Positions 55,185-64,000 of a stretch of 64,000 bases of DNA are shown piece by piece. Position 1 is the stretch's first letter. The number at the start of each line of letters is the position of its first letter. The DNA is from Liolophura sinensis (Eukaryota > Mollusca > Polyplacophora > Chitonida > Chitonidae): assembly GCF_032854445.1 (NCBI RefSeq), contig NC_088304.1, positions 21,961,704-22,025,703 on the forward strand. The letters run 5' to 3'. The position numbers and the translations under genes are program-made. Under the pieces are notes generated by a model, which was given only the letters and a program-made list of their open reading frames with translations, did no database searches and was not told the origin of the DNA.

Positions 55185-56515
55185 AACTACATCTTAAGGG
55201 AAATTTGAACGCTAACTGGAAAAAATGGAAACAAGTTTGTGATCCCTATGAAATCGTTACTAGACTGGCAGAATGACCTGACAAGTACCGTGGTACCACA
55301 TTTATCACTTGCATAGGACCTGACGCTCTTGATGTCTACAATGGCCTCCCGTTTCAGTGAGATGAAGAGGAAGGCAATATAGAACAGATTCTCACTCTTG
55401 TGGCAACACTGTATCGGAGAAACTAATGTAATCTACGAGAGATACATCTTCAATAAAAGATCTCAGCTGAAGGAAGAAAATACCGACACTTACGCTACTC
55501 AGTTCAGGCCTCTTTCTTAATCCTGCTAGTGTGGAACTCTGCAAAGTGAACTGATCCAGGACAGAATTGTGTGTGGGATTTTTGGACAATGGAACGATAA
55601 ACGAAACTGCTTTGAAACCAAAACTGTGTAGCGTTGTATTGACATATGCCGATCTGCATTAACGACTCAAACTTATGTCAGGGAAGGACGATGTTCATGC
55701 AGTGACCAAAAGTACCACACAACAACGTCACAAGTCTTCTAAGTCGAAACAACCTTCGACCACTTTTCTCTAAATTTAACTGTAATTTCTGTGGAAGGAA
55801 ACATGAAAAGAACAAGACAAAATGTCCAGTCTGTGGCCAAAAAATGCTGGAAAGGTGTCCGTCAAAGACAGATACAAGAGACAAAAAGAAGCAATTTGTA
55901 CACACTGTTGACATATCATATGACGAATCCTCCTCTGAAAGTATTCTAACCGTGTCTTACTGACAAGGTGTTTGCTACTCTTCTCCCTGGATCTGAGAAA
56001 TTTAAGTTTCAAATTGACTCTTGTGCTACATGCAGTGTGATTTTTCATGCAGATCTTCACAGAAGCATAAATTGACAATGTCTCAGTTAAACTGCTCAAA
56101 AATGTTCAAAACTAACGCTCAAATTAAGAAAGAGGCTGCAAAGTATGCTCTTTGCACTTCAGAAGTATGACCCCAACATCACCCATAAAAAGGGTTCAGA
56201 AATGTACCTGGACGATACCCTCTCTCGGGCATACCTCCAAACTACGGAAGGACAAATTGACCATGATAAAATCTTCGTGACTGAGGAAGAAATCCGCCAT
56301 GAAAAACTGACTTACTATCTACTTATATCTGAAGCCCAGTTGAAAGAAATTAAATCAGCAAAAAAGAAAGATGCAGGCCTCCAAGCCACCAAGCAACTGA
56401 CTCTACAACGTTTGGCCATTGTGCAAGAAAGAAGTTCCACATGGGAGATGAAATATCTGATCAAAATGGAATCATCTTTCGTGGCCACAGTTGCGTGATC
56501 TTCATTGATTGATAT
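55185..56515 (+). pseudogene. Ty3/gypsy retrotransposon remnant with reverse transcriptase deleted
   Basis: Gag comes first, in broken frames: LPKLHLKGNLNANWKKWKQV, GPDALDVYNGLPFQ, then the knuckle NCKFCGRKHEKNKTKC-like sequence near 55780-55840. A protease start (FKFQIDSCATCSVI, near 56005-56045) replaces the usual D-[ST]-G. Immediately afterwards the sequence jumps to the end of RNase H: MLFALQKYDPNITHKKGSEM, then YLDDTLSRAYLQTTEG, open from 56145 to 56498. The whole reverse transcriptase and most of RNase H are missing, and no integrase or LTR follows. It lies in gene 2 intron 2. Confidence 0.75.
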
Positions 56516-57414
56516 TAATGGAGACAAGCTGATGTTCAAGAAAATTAAAAAAAATTCTCCAAATTGAGCATGGGTGAAAACTAGTGGAACTGAAATAAAT
56601 CAACACTGTACAGTAGCTTCTGTGTAGGTCACTGTTAGCGTCACCCTTCCGGCAGAGAGTAGAGCCATGGGATATAAATACAACGCATGGAGGTGTGTTA
56701 TATCAAGATGGGATGAATGATCTACACACAGATTACACAATCTCGCCTTGCATACAGTTTATCTGACGTAATCACATTAGGCAGGGATCACTCTTTTGGT
56801 CGCGGCCAATGGGCCCCAAAACAATAGGCCATTGACCAGCAGACCCCTGACAAACAGGCTGACATTGGTTAAGCTAGAACATTCTCCGGGGTTATATGCC
56901 TGAAAACGACACAGCCTGAATGAGGATTTGTTTTTTCCCCAGAATTTTTCCATGTGTGCTTCTAGTGCAGTTTCAGAGTATACGTAAGCAGACCAGACGC
57001 GTCTAAACTGACCATACACGAGCGTCTCATAAAACCACATCAATGGTTCTCCAACGGTGGATGTACTGGATCTCCAAAATATCCATCCATTCTTTTTACC
57101 ATATACGTATTCAGTATAAAGTATGTACACAGTAGATGATCGTCATGATAAGACTTGGGGAAAATGGTTTGATGCTACTGAAGTCTCACAGCTATTGAAT
57201 CTCGTCTACCTCAACATGACATATCTAGTGAGGATCTATTCAAAGGACAGGTGGCATTATTAGGTACAGATTTAGACAGAACACTCTTGAGGAATGTAAG
57301 GACCACATGGTTTCATTGATGGATGGACTGACATCAGACAGAGGTGATCTTCTAAAGTGACAGTTGATGCACCTGTCATCAATATTACGCCACTCAGCGT
57401 TCCTAAGTACTTAC

Positions 57415-57556
57415 CTTCCAATGTTAAACCTGTCGATATCCCCGGGAATAACAACCATGTCGCTTGTGTCCCCTGCCTCTCCTAAGAGCACCAGGTTGGC
57501 TGAGGCGTTGGTGTCGGCGTGTTTTACATCACAGGTCTTGAAGATCAGTCTGAACT
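57415..57556 (-). CDS. gene 2 exon 2 (unit A): PLAT-like domain, amino-terminal part
   Basis: The exon is 142 nt: two leading bases, 46 codons, two trailing bases, bounded by aaatccctctacAG and GGAAG|GTAAGT. The translation begins FRLIFKTCDVKHADTNASAN, then LVLLGEAGDTSD, and ends DRFNIG. It is the first half of a PLAT/LH2 domain: aromatic start, T-x-D, AxT, the LxxLGE strand and turn, and the DxF strand. It aligns with gene 1 exon 2 and has the same phases. It joins the exon 1 module at 59491 upstream (Glu at the junction) and exon 3 at 46112 downstream (Ser at the junction). Confidence 0.82.
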
Positions 57557-58364
57557 CTGTAGAGGGATTTCAAAACATCAGGAACACTCACATACATGTC
57601 TTAAATTTACTTTCACGCTTTTGCAAATAGCTTAAGACCACAAGACATATCAAACCCCTGTTAGGTTACTGATAGAAAGAGGGTTACGGTCCTTGAGATT
57701 TTGAACTTGTCCTAGCAGTTATTCCCCTTGTGGTACTACCAATGGGATAGCTTCTAAAAAAAAACGAACTGTTCTCCAAAATCAATGTTAGTCTAACAAA
57801 GCAATAACTGCTCCCTCGGCCTGCACACCAACTTCAGAAAGACTACATGTAGCTTGTATACATGTACCTCCTTGTACACTTTAATTGTCTCTTTAGCCTA
57901 CATTAGTGTGAGTGGTGTGGCTTGTAGGATCAGCTTCCCACATTTCGCTGTGTAGTCGATGAAATAGAACATTTGAGATTGCCACATGCGATTAAGCCTC
58001 TATTCAGCATACAGGCCCATAATCAATTGTACAGCCTGACGTGTAATGTGATTGTATGTTAAATGTGATCACACAACAGCATTTTCAATAATTCTAAACC
58101 AGTGACGTCTAATAATTTGAAATTAACATCACTGCATTTTTCTGTACCTAATTCTGCTTCAGCCATGGTGCTAGAGGCGTGTAAATTGGAATTCATGCCT
58201 GGAATATTCATTGTCTGCCCAGTATCATTGAAAACTAATGACCACCTCTCTCTTGTGTGTTACCGGCTTTATTTCTTATTTGTATAATTTCTTACATACC
58301 ACTGTCTTTGGGAGTTAAGTGTTAAACGTTGTTTTGGAAATGGATCTTGCGATTATTGACTTGG

Positions 58365-58458
58365 AATATAAGCGTCAAGTCCGACATTCATATACGTAAA
58401 AGGAACGCCTTTTACGGACTACGAATGGTATATGAATGTCGGACTTGACGCTTATATT
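58365..58458. repeat. 94-bp palindrome with nested hairpin (unit A)
   Basis: A perfect inverted repeat of about 30 bp: aatataagcgtcaagtccga cattcatatac on the left, with its exact complement ending cttatatt on the right. The spacer contains a second small hairpin, cgtaaaagg/ccttttacg. The identical structure occurs at 61573-61666. It could be a fold-back MITE or a structured site; it has no coding potential. Confidence 0.95.
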
Positions 58459-58460
58459 GC

Positions 58461-58635
58461 TACTATTTATGAATTTACATGAACACATAGACTAAAATCC
58501 TGACTAAGGTAACTTGACAAGAGGTCGAAGGCCCTATTTCACGGGAACATACGACTATTTGCCAGCTGTCACATTGTCGTCGCTGCTCTGGTTTTACTCC
58601 TTGTAGTATGTCTTTAATTATATTGTCAAAAGCTG
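58461..58635 (-). repeat. dispersed repeat D, copy in unit A
   Basis: In reverse it matches the copies at 21580 and 26995: accagagcagcgacgacaat, gacagctggcaaatagtcgt, cgacctcttgtcaagttacc and tgttcatgtaaattcataaa. It directly follows the palindrome on the plus strand. Confidence 0.65.
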
Positions 58636-59490
58636 ATCTATAACCGTTTTTAATATGTGGATTAAATCCAACATGAACATATTTTGGGACCTTGTTTAAG
58701 AAAATATGGGGAAGTGCTTCTATTTTCTCCTAGCGAACCCACAACAACAACGAATTTTATCTAGCAAATAAACCTTACAGACTTAAATATAGTCTGGGCA
58801 AATCTGTCTTATGCGTTCTTCTTCCTCCGAATGCCTCTTACATATCCACCTTGGCGGTATGTCAGCATTTTGTGATGACAAAATGATCGAAGAAAGCTTG
58901 TTTACACCAATGCTCCTATAATCATGGTCGCTCCCAGTTAGGGCACATGGACTGATTTTAAATCTAGTTGATAGTTGTATTGTCTGCAAGTAAAAGTATT
59001 TACAACAACACCGTACAACAGCATCTGCCTAAGTTACTCTGTTAGCTTCATCCATGTCCACAGCTATGGGGAAGGACAGAATAGAGGTGACATAACTTGC
59101 ATAAGGCAGAGATTACAAGACACCGCATGCAGGTGGGTTAGTTATTCCACACATGGAGGTGAAGAACTGCTGTACTAAAAGACCTGCATCATACACAAGA
59201 TCTATATTGAACACGCGCACAGGTTTCAGAGGAATTTCAACACACCTGTACTGGGTTCCACAAGATCAGCCAATCCCAGGACAGTCAAAATCCATACTAG
59301 GCAAATCATCTCATGGAAACATCTCACAAATACCTCGTTATCTCACAATTTTGCGAGAGATAAGTCAGTGCACACAGTTTAGCTTTTCCCAGAAAGGATC
59401 GAACAAAAGGTTTTCAGTTGAAAATTGGTCACAAGGGTTATCTCCCTTAAAAATGGAGCGTCTGCTTCAAGCCATGTCGTAAACACTTAC

Positions 59491-59539
59491 CTGTAAATCC
59501 GGCCCAGGAAAAGCAATGTAGTAAAGAGCCACCAAACAT
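59491..59539 (-). CDS. gene 2 exon 1 (unit A, module a): start and short signal peptide
   Basis: ATG at 59539-59537 starts MFGGSLLHCFSWAGFT and ends in phase 1 at TTTACAG|GTAAGT. An in-frame TAA lies shortly upstream and there is no other ATG between. The trailing G plus the AG of the PLAT exon gives Glu, so the frame enters that domain correctly. The hydrophobic stretch is short for a signal peptide but has the right character. An alternative frame from an upstream ATG gives a longer hydrophobic leader (ending WWLFTTLLFLGRIY) but leaves in the wrong phase for exon 2. Unit B conserves the exon at 62638-62686. Confidence 0.6.
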
Positions 59540-59721
59540 ATGCAGACAAAACGTTTCTAAGTGTTAGGCTAACATGTAAGCCTCCAGGATTCCTAGGTAA
59601 AAACATGCGCAACAGATATTGCTGATTAATTTAGTTCGCCAAAAACAGGTAAAAGAAATCCTTAAAACAAGGCTTTCCTCGAAAATGACACACTACTCTC
59701 AGTCACGACGTGAAAACTTAC

Positions 59722-59749
59722 TTATAAATCTGACGTAGTAAATAAACAT
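59722..59749 (-). CDS. alternative first-exon module (unit A, module b)
   Basis: ATG at 59749-59747 starts MFIYYVRFI and reaches a phase-1 donor (TATAA|GTAAGT). The module and its upstream flank (ccaggtttcccgaattcaac, gcgcgacagacatggctgat) are similar to module a and its flank, so the two arose by duplication. The leader is too short to be a convincing signal peptide. A gcatgcgc NRF1-like core lies 75 bp upstream at 59823-59830. The equivalent module in unit B is 62869-62896. Confidence 0.4.
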
Positions 59750-59822
59750 GGCAAAGACCCGACACAGGTTTGTCCCCTAATGTAATGCCATCAGGTAAGC
59801 CACCAGGTTTCCCGAATTCAAC

Positions 59823-59830
59823 GCATGCGC
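59823..59830. promoter_or_regulatory. NRF1-like GCATGCGC site upstream of module b
   Basis: The palindromic core in caacgcatgcgcgac resembles the NRF1 consensus of TATA-less promoters. It is conserved in unit B (62970-62977), and a weaker form (aacatgcgcaac) lies upstream of module a. Its position before each first exon suggests a promoter, by inference only. Confidence 0.35.
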
Positions 59831-60634
59831 GACAGACATGGCTGATTTAACTTGAACTACCAAAAACATGCAAAGTGAAACGATCGAATATGGCAGACAA
59901 GAGCAAAACTACATATCCTGGACAAAACAACATCACGAAAATGCTAAAGTTTTACTAATACTGGTAAAATACTACAAAACAAATGAATAAAACCCAAACA
60001 AATTCAACTATTTTGGTCGCGGCCATTGGGCCCCAAAACAATAGGCCATCGACCAGTAGACCCCTGACAAACAGGCTGACATTGGTTAAGCTAGAACATT
60101 CTCCGGGGTTATATGCCTGAAAACGACACAGCCTGAATGAGGATTTGTTTTTTCCCCAGAATATTTCCATGTGTGCTTCTAGTGGAGTTTCAGTGTATAC
60201 GTATGCGGACTAGACGCGTTTAAACTGACCATACACGAGCGTCTCATAAAACCACATCAATGGTTCTCCAACGGTGGATGTACTGGATCTCCAAAATATC
60301 CATCCATTCTTTTTACCATATACATATTCAGTATATAGTATGTACACAGTAGATGATCGTCATGATAAGACTTGGTGAAAATGGTTTGATGCTAGTGAAG
60401 TCTTACAGCTGGTGAAGCTCGTCTACCTCAACATGACATATCTAGTTGTGAGAATCTATTCAAAGTACGGTTGGCATTATTAGGTACAGATTTAGACAGA
60501 ACACTCTTGAGGAATGTAAGGACCACATGGTTTCATTGATGGATGGACTGACATCAGACAGAGGTGATCTTCTAAAGTGACAGTTGATGCACTTGTCATC
60601 AATATTACGCCACTCGGCGATCCTAAGTACTTAC

Positions 60635-60776
60635 CTTCCAATGTTAAACCTGTCGATATCCCCGGGAATAACAACTCTGTCGCTTGTGTCCCCTGCCTCT
60701 CCTAAGAGCACCAGGTTGGCTGAGGCGTTGGTGTCGGCGTGTTTTACATCACAGGTCTTGAAGATCAGTCTGAACT
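60635..60776 (-). CDS. gene 2 alternative exon 2 (unit B): PLAT-like domain, amino-terminal part
   Basis: Same length (142 nt), phases and splice sites as the unit A exon. The coding difference seen is SDRVVIPG instead of SDMVVIPG near the middle. The frame is open. It would pair with the unit B exon 1 modules at 62638 or 62869 and could splice in frame to exon 3 at 46112, giving an alternative ectodomain. Alternatively it belongs to a partial gene duplicate without its own 3' exons. Confidence 0.75.
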
Positions 60777-61572
60777 CTGTAGAGGGATTTCAAAACATCA
60801 GGAACACTCACATACATGTCTTAAATTTACTTTCACGCTTTTGCAAATAGCTTAAGACTACAAGACATATCAAAACCCCTGTTAGGTTACTGATAGAAAG
60901 AGGGTTACGGTCCTTGAGATTTTGAACTTGTCCTAGCAGTTATTCCCCTTGTGGTACTACCAATGGCATAGCTTCTAATAAAATAAGACAGTCAATGTTA
61001 GTCTAACAAAGCAATAACTGCTCCCTCGGCCTGCACATCAACTTCAGAAAGACTACATGTAGCTTGTATACATGTACCTCCTTCTACACTTTAATTGTCT
61101 CTTTAGCCTACATTAGTGTGAGAGGTGTGGCTTGTAGGAGCAGCTTCCCACATTTCGCTCTGTAGTCGATGAAATAGGACATTTGAGATTGCCACATACG
61201 ATTAAGCCTCTATTCAGCATACAGGCCCATAATCAATTGTACAGCCTGACGTGTAATGTGATTGTATGTTAAATGTGTTAACACAACAGCATTTTAAACA
61301 ATTCTAAACCAGTGACGTCTAATAATTTGAAATTAACATCACTGCAATTTTTTTTACCCAATTCTGCTTCAGCCATGGTGCTAGAGGCGTGTAAATTGGA
61401 ATTCATGCCTAGAATATTCATTGTCTGCCCGGCATCATTAACAACTGATGTCCGCTTCTCTCTTGTGCGTTACCGGCTTGATTTCTTATTTGTATAATTT
61501 CTTATATACCATTGTCTTTGGGAGTTAAGTTAAACGTTGTTTTGGAAATGGATCTTGCGATTATTGACTTGG

Positions 61573-61666
61573 AATATAAGCGTCAAGTCCGACATTCATA
61601 TACGTAAAAGGAACGCCTTTTACGGACTACGAATGGTATATGAATGTCGGACTTGACGCTTATATT
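61573..61666. repeat. 94-bp palindrome with nested hairpin (unit B)
   Basis: Identical in sequence to the palindrome at 58365-58458, including the spacer, although the surrounding unit has accumulated substitutions. Confidence 0.95.
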
Positions 61667-61667
61667 G

Positions 61668-61845
61668 CTACTATTCATGAATTTACATGAACACATAGAC
61701 TAAAATCCTGACTAAGGTAACTTGACAAGAGGTCGAAGGCCCTATTTCACGGGAACATACGACTATTTGCCAGCTGTCACATTGTCGTCGCTGCTCTGGT
61801 TTTACTCCTTGAAGTATGTCTTTAATTATATTGTCAAAAGCTGGT
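61668..61845 (-). repeat. dispersed repeat D, copy in unit B
   Basis: Collinear with the unit A copy and nearly identical to it. Confidence 0.65.
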
Positions 61846-62637
61846 CTATAACCGCTGGTTGGATTAAATCCAACATGAACATATTTTGGGGCCTTGTTTA
61901 AGAAAATATGGGGAATTGCTTCTATTTTCTCCTAGCGAACCCACAACAACAACGAATTTCATCTTGCAAATAAACCTTACAGACTTGAATATAGTCTGGG
62001 CGAATCTGTCTTATGCGTTCTTCTTTCTCCTAATGCCTCTTACATATCCACCTTGGCAGTATATCAGCATTTTGTGACGACAAAATGATCGGAGAAAGCC
62101 TGTTTACAAGCATGCTCCTATAATCATGGTCGCTCCCAGTTAGGGCACATGGACTGATTTTAAGTCTACTTAATAGTTGTATTGCCTGCAAGTAAAAGTG
62201 TTTGCAACACCGTACAACAGCATCTGCCTAAGTTACTCTGTTAGCTTCATCCATGTCCACAGCTATGGGGAAGGAGAGAATAGAGGTGACATATCTTGCA
62301 TAAGGCAGAGATTATAAGACACCGCATGCAGGTGGGTTAGTTATATCACACATGGCGGTAAAGGACAATGCCGTGTTAAAGGACCCGCATCATACACAAG
62401 ATCTATATTGAACACGTACACAGGTTTCAGAGGAATTTCAACAAACCTGTACTGGGTTCCACAAGATCACCCAATGCCAGGACAGTCAAAATCCACACTA
62501 GGCAAATCATCTCATGGAAACATCTCACAAATACCTGGTTACAGGATCGAACACAGGTTTTCAGTTGACAATTGGTCACAAGGGTTATCTCCCTTAAAAA
62601 GTGAGCGTCTGCTTCAAGCCATGTCGTGAACACTTAC

Positions 62638-62686
62638 CTGTAAATCCGACCCAGGAAAAGCAATGTAGTAAAGAGCCACCAAACAT
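62638..62686 (-). CDS. alternative exon 1 (unit B, module a)
   Basis: ATG at 62686-62684, 16 codons, phase-1 donor TTTACAG|GTAAGT. The peptide differs from unit A by one residue (SWVGFT instead of SWAGFT). Retention of the ATG, frame and donor in a duplicated copy argues that the exon is real. Confidence 0.55.
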
Positions 62687-62868
62687 ATGCAGACAAAACG
62701 TTTCTAAGTGTTAGGCTAACATGTAAGCCTCCAGGATTCCTAGGTCAAAACATGCTCAACAGATATTGCTGATTAATTTAGTTTGCCTAAAACAGGTAAA
62801 AAAAATCCTTAAAACAAGGCTGTCCTCGAAAATGACACACTACTCTCAGTCACGACGTGAAAACTTAC

Positions 62869-62896
62869 TTATAAATCTGACGTAGTAAATGAACAT
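62869..62896 (-). CDS. alternative first-exon module (unit B, module b)
   Basis: ATG at 62896-62894 starts MFIYYVRFI with the same phase-1 donor as in unit A. The codon after ATG is TTC here and TTT in A, a silent change. Confidence 0.4.
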
Positions 62897-63165
62897 GGCA
62901 AAGACCCGACACAGGTTTGTCCCCTAATGTAATGCCATCAGGTAAGCCACCAGGTTTCCCGAATTCAACGCATGCGCGACAGACATGGCTGATTTAACTT
63001 GAACTAAAACATACACAAAAGCATGCAAAGTCAAAGGATCGAATATGGCAGACAAGAGCAAAACTACATATCCTGGACAAAACAACATCACGAAAATACT
63101 AAAGTTTTACTAACACTGGTAAAATACTACAAAACAAATGAATAAAACCCAAACAAATTCAACTA

Positions 63166-64000
63166 TTTTGGTGGCGGCCCAATGGGCCCCTAAACAATAG
63201 GTTATCGACCAGTAGACCCCTGACAAACAGGCTGACATTGTTTAAACTAGAACATTCTCCGAGGTTATATGCCTGAAAACGACACAGCCTGAATGAGGAT
63301 TTGTTTTTTTCCCCAGAATTTTCCAGTGTGTGCTATTAGTGAGTTTCAGTGTATACGTAAGCAGACCAGACGCGTCTAAACTGACCATACACGAGCGTCT
63401 CATAAAACAACATCAATGGTTCTCCAACGGTGGATGTACTGGATCTCCAAAATATCCATCCATTCTTTTTACCATATACATATTCAGTATATAGTATGTA
63501 CACAGTAGATGATCGTCATGATAAGACTTGGGGGAAAATGGTTTGATGCTACTGAAGTCTCACAGCTGGTGAAGCTCGTCTACCTCAACATGACATATCT
63601 AGTTGTGAGAATCTATTCAAAGGACGGTTTGGCATTATTAGGTCCAGATTTAGACAGAACACTCTTGAGGAATGTAAGGACAACATGGTTTCATTGATGG
63701 ATGGACTGACATCAGACAGAGGTGATCTTCTAAAGTGACAGTTGATGCACCTGTCATCAATATTATGCCACTCGGCGTTCCTAAGGACTTACCTTCCAAT
63801 GTTAAACCTGTCCATATACCCGGGAATAACAACCATGTCGATTGTGGCCCCTGCCTCTCCTAACAGCACCAGGTTGGCTGAGGCGTTGGAGTCGGCGTGT
63901 TTTACATCACAGGTCTTGAAGATAAGTCTGAAGTCTGTTGAGGGATTTCAAAACATCAGGAACACTCACATACATGCTTTAAATTTACTTTCACGCTTTT
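63166..64000 (-). repeat. tandem cassette unit C, truncated by the window end
   Basis: It starts at ttttggtggcggcccaatgg and matches units A and B collinearly up to the last base. The remainder, including any first exon, lies outside the window. Confidence 0.9.
63793..63934 (-). CDS. gene 2 alternative exon 2 (unit C): PLAT-like domain, amino-terminal part
   Basis: 142 nt, same phases, acceptor ccctcaacAG and donor GGAAG|GTAAGT. Coding differences from units A and B include HADSNAS instead of HADTNAS, EAGATID instead of EAGDTSD, and PGYMDRF instead of PGDIDRF. The frame stays open. Several changes are amino-acid altering and cluster in the loop after the LGE turn. Confidence 0.75.

Larger units (their letters stand above)
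56794..60010 (-). repeat. tandem cassette unit A (3.2 kb)
   Basis: The first of three head-to-tail units, each starting at ttttggtcgcggccattggg-like sequence. It holds a PLAT amino-terminal exon, a 94-bp palindrome, repeat D and two first-exon modules. Unit B is nearly collinear; the main difference is about 60 bp present here near 59340-59400 and absent from B. Confidence 0.9.
60011..63165 (-). repeat. tandem cassette unit B (3.15 kb)
   Basis: The second head-to-tail copy, collinear with unit A at high identity, including the PLAT exon, palindrome, repeat D and both first-exon modules. Confidence 0.9.

Noticed and set aside
56777-57130. A 117-codon minus-strand frame in unit A as one exon
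   Set aside because: No acceptor and donor bound the whole frame; it is partly broken in unit B. Only the short W-containing part is kept as a tentative finding.
59488-59625. A longer first exon starting MFLPRNPGGLHVSLTL and ending WWLFTTLLFLGRIY
   Set aside because: It reads well as a membrane leader but ends in phase 2, which does not fit the PLAT exon entered in phase 1; the shorter frame fits and is in unit B too.
59889-59950. Plus-strand ATGGCAGACAAGAGC short frame conserved in units A and B
   Set aside because: Only about 20 codons long with no splice donor; conservation is explained by duplication of the unit.

Overview
The window is nuclear DNA of an invertebrate, most likely a mollusc. 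It carries many tRNA-derived SINEs whose body reads cctcccaccataatgctggc and which end in (aaat)n tails, a second short repeat ending in a cgacgttaaac-type tail, long tandem satellites, and eroded BEL/Pao, Ty3/gypsy, DIRS, Tc1 and Polinton/adintovirus-like elements. Real coding sequence is split into short exons with canonical splice sites. There is no sign of bacterial gene organisation.

The host genes are the main result. I can assemble two paralogous genes on the minus strand exon by exon, and the intron phases agree at every junction (1, 2, 0, 1, 2). Both predict a small type I membrane protein: signal peptide, one PLAT/LH2-like beta-sandwich domain split over three exons, one transmembrane helix, and an acidic, tyrosine-containing cytoplasmic tail. 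Gene 1 runs from 16199 down to 961 in six exons; its third exon is damaged. Gene 2 runs from about 59539 (or further upstream) down to 22500 in seven exons, all open. Its introns hold most of the mobile DNA in the window.

The 5' end of gene 2 lies in a tandem array of about 3.2 kb units (A 56794-60010, B 60011-63165, C 63166 to the window end). Units A and B each carry first-exon modules and a PLAT amino-terminal exon; the visible part of C carries the PLAT exon. Only one set of downstream exons (PLAT carboxy-terminal half, transmembrane, tail) is visible. This looks like a variable/constant arrangement in which alternative 5' cassettes could splice to shared 3' exons. It is inferred from sequence and phase only.

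Layout: 384-925 minisatellite; 961-1954 gene 1 tail and membrane exons; 2120-3255 a 22/66-bp repeat split by a SINE; 3890-12815 a 41-bp satellite inside gene 1 intron 4; 13163-16199 gene 1 exons 4 to 1; 16200-22499 intergenic (SINEs, 48-bp GC-rich repeat, MITE, gag remnant); 22500-26622 gene 2 exons 7 to 5 with a dead Tc1 element; 28937-35986 a complete but inactivated BEL/Pao element with 5-bp target duplication; 36228-36330 gene 2 exon 4; 36890-42357 a collapsed Polinton/adintovirus-like element with two CCAAT/E2F-rich promoter-like blocks; 44135-44600 a zinc-finger reading frame; 46010-46112 gene 2 exon 3; 46235-47870 a 34-bp repeat; 48119-50350 a DIRS-like remnant; 55185-56515 a gypsy remnant; 56794-64000 the tandem cassette array.
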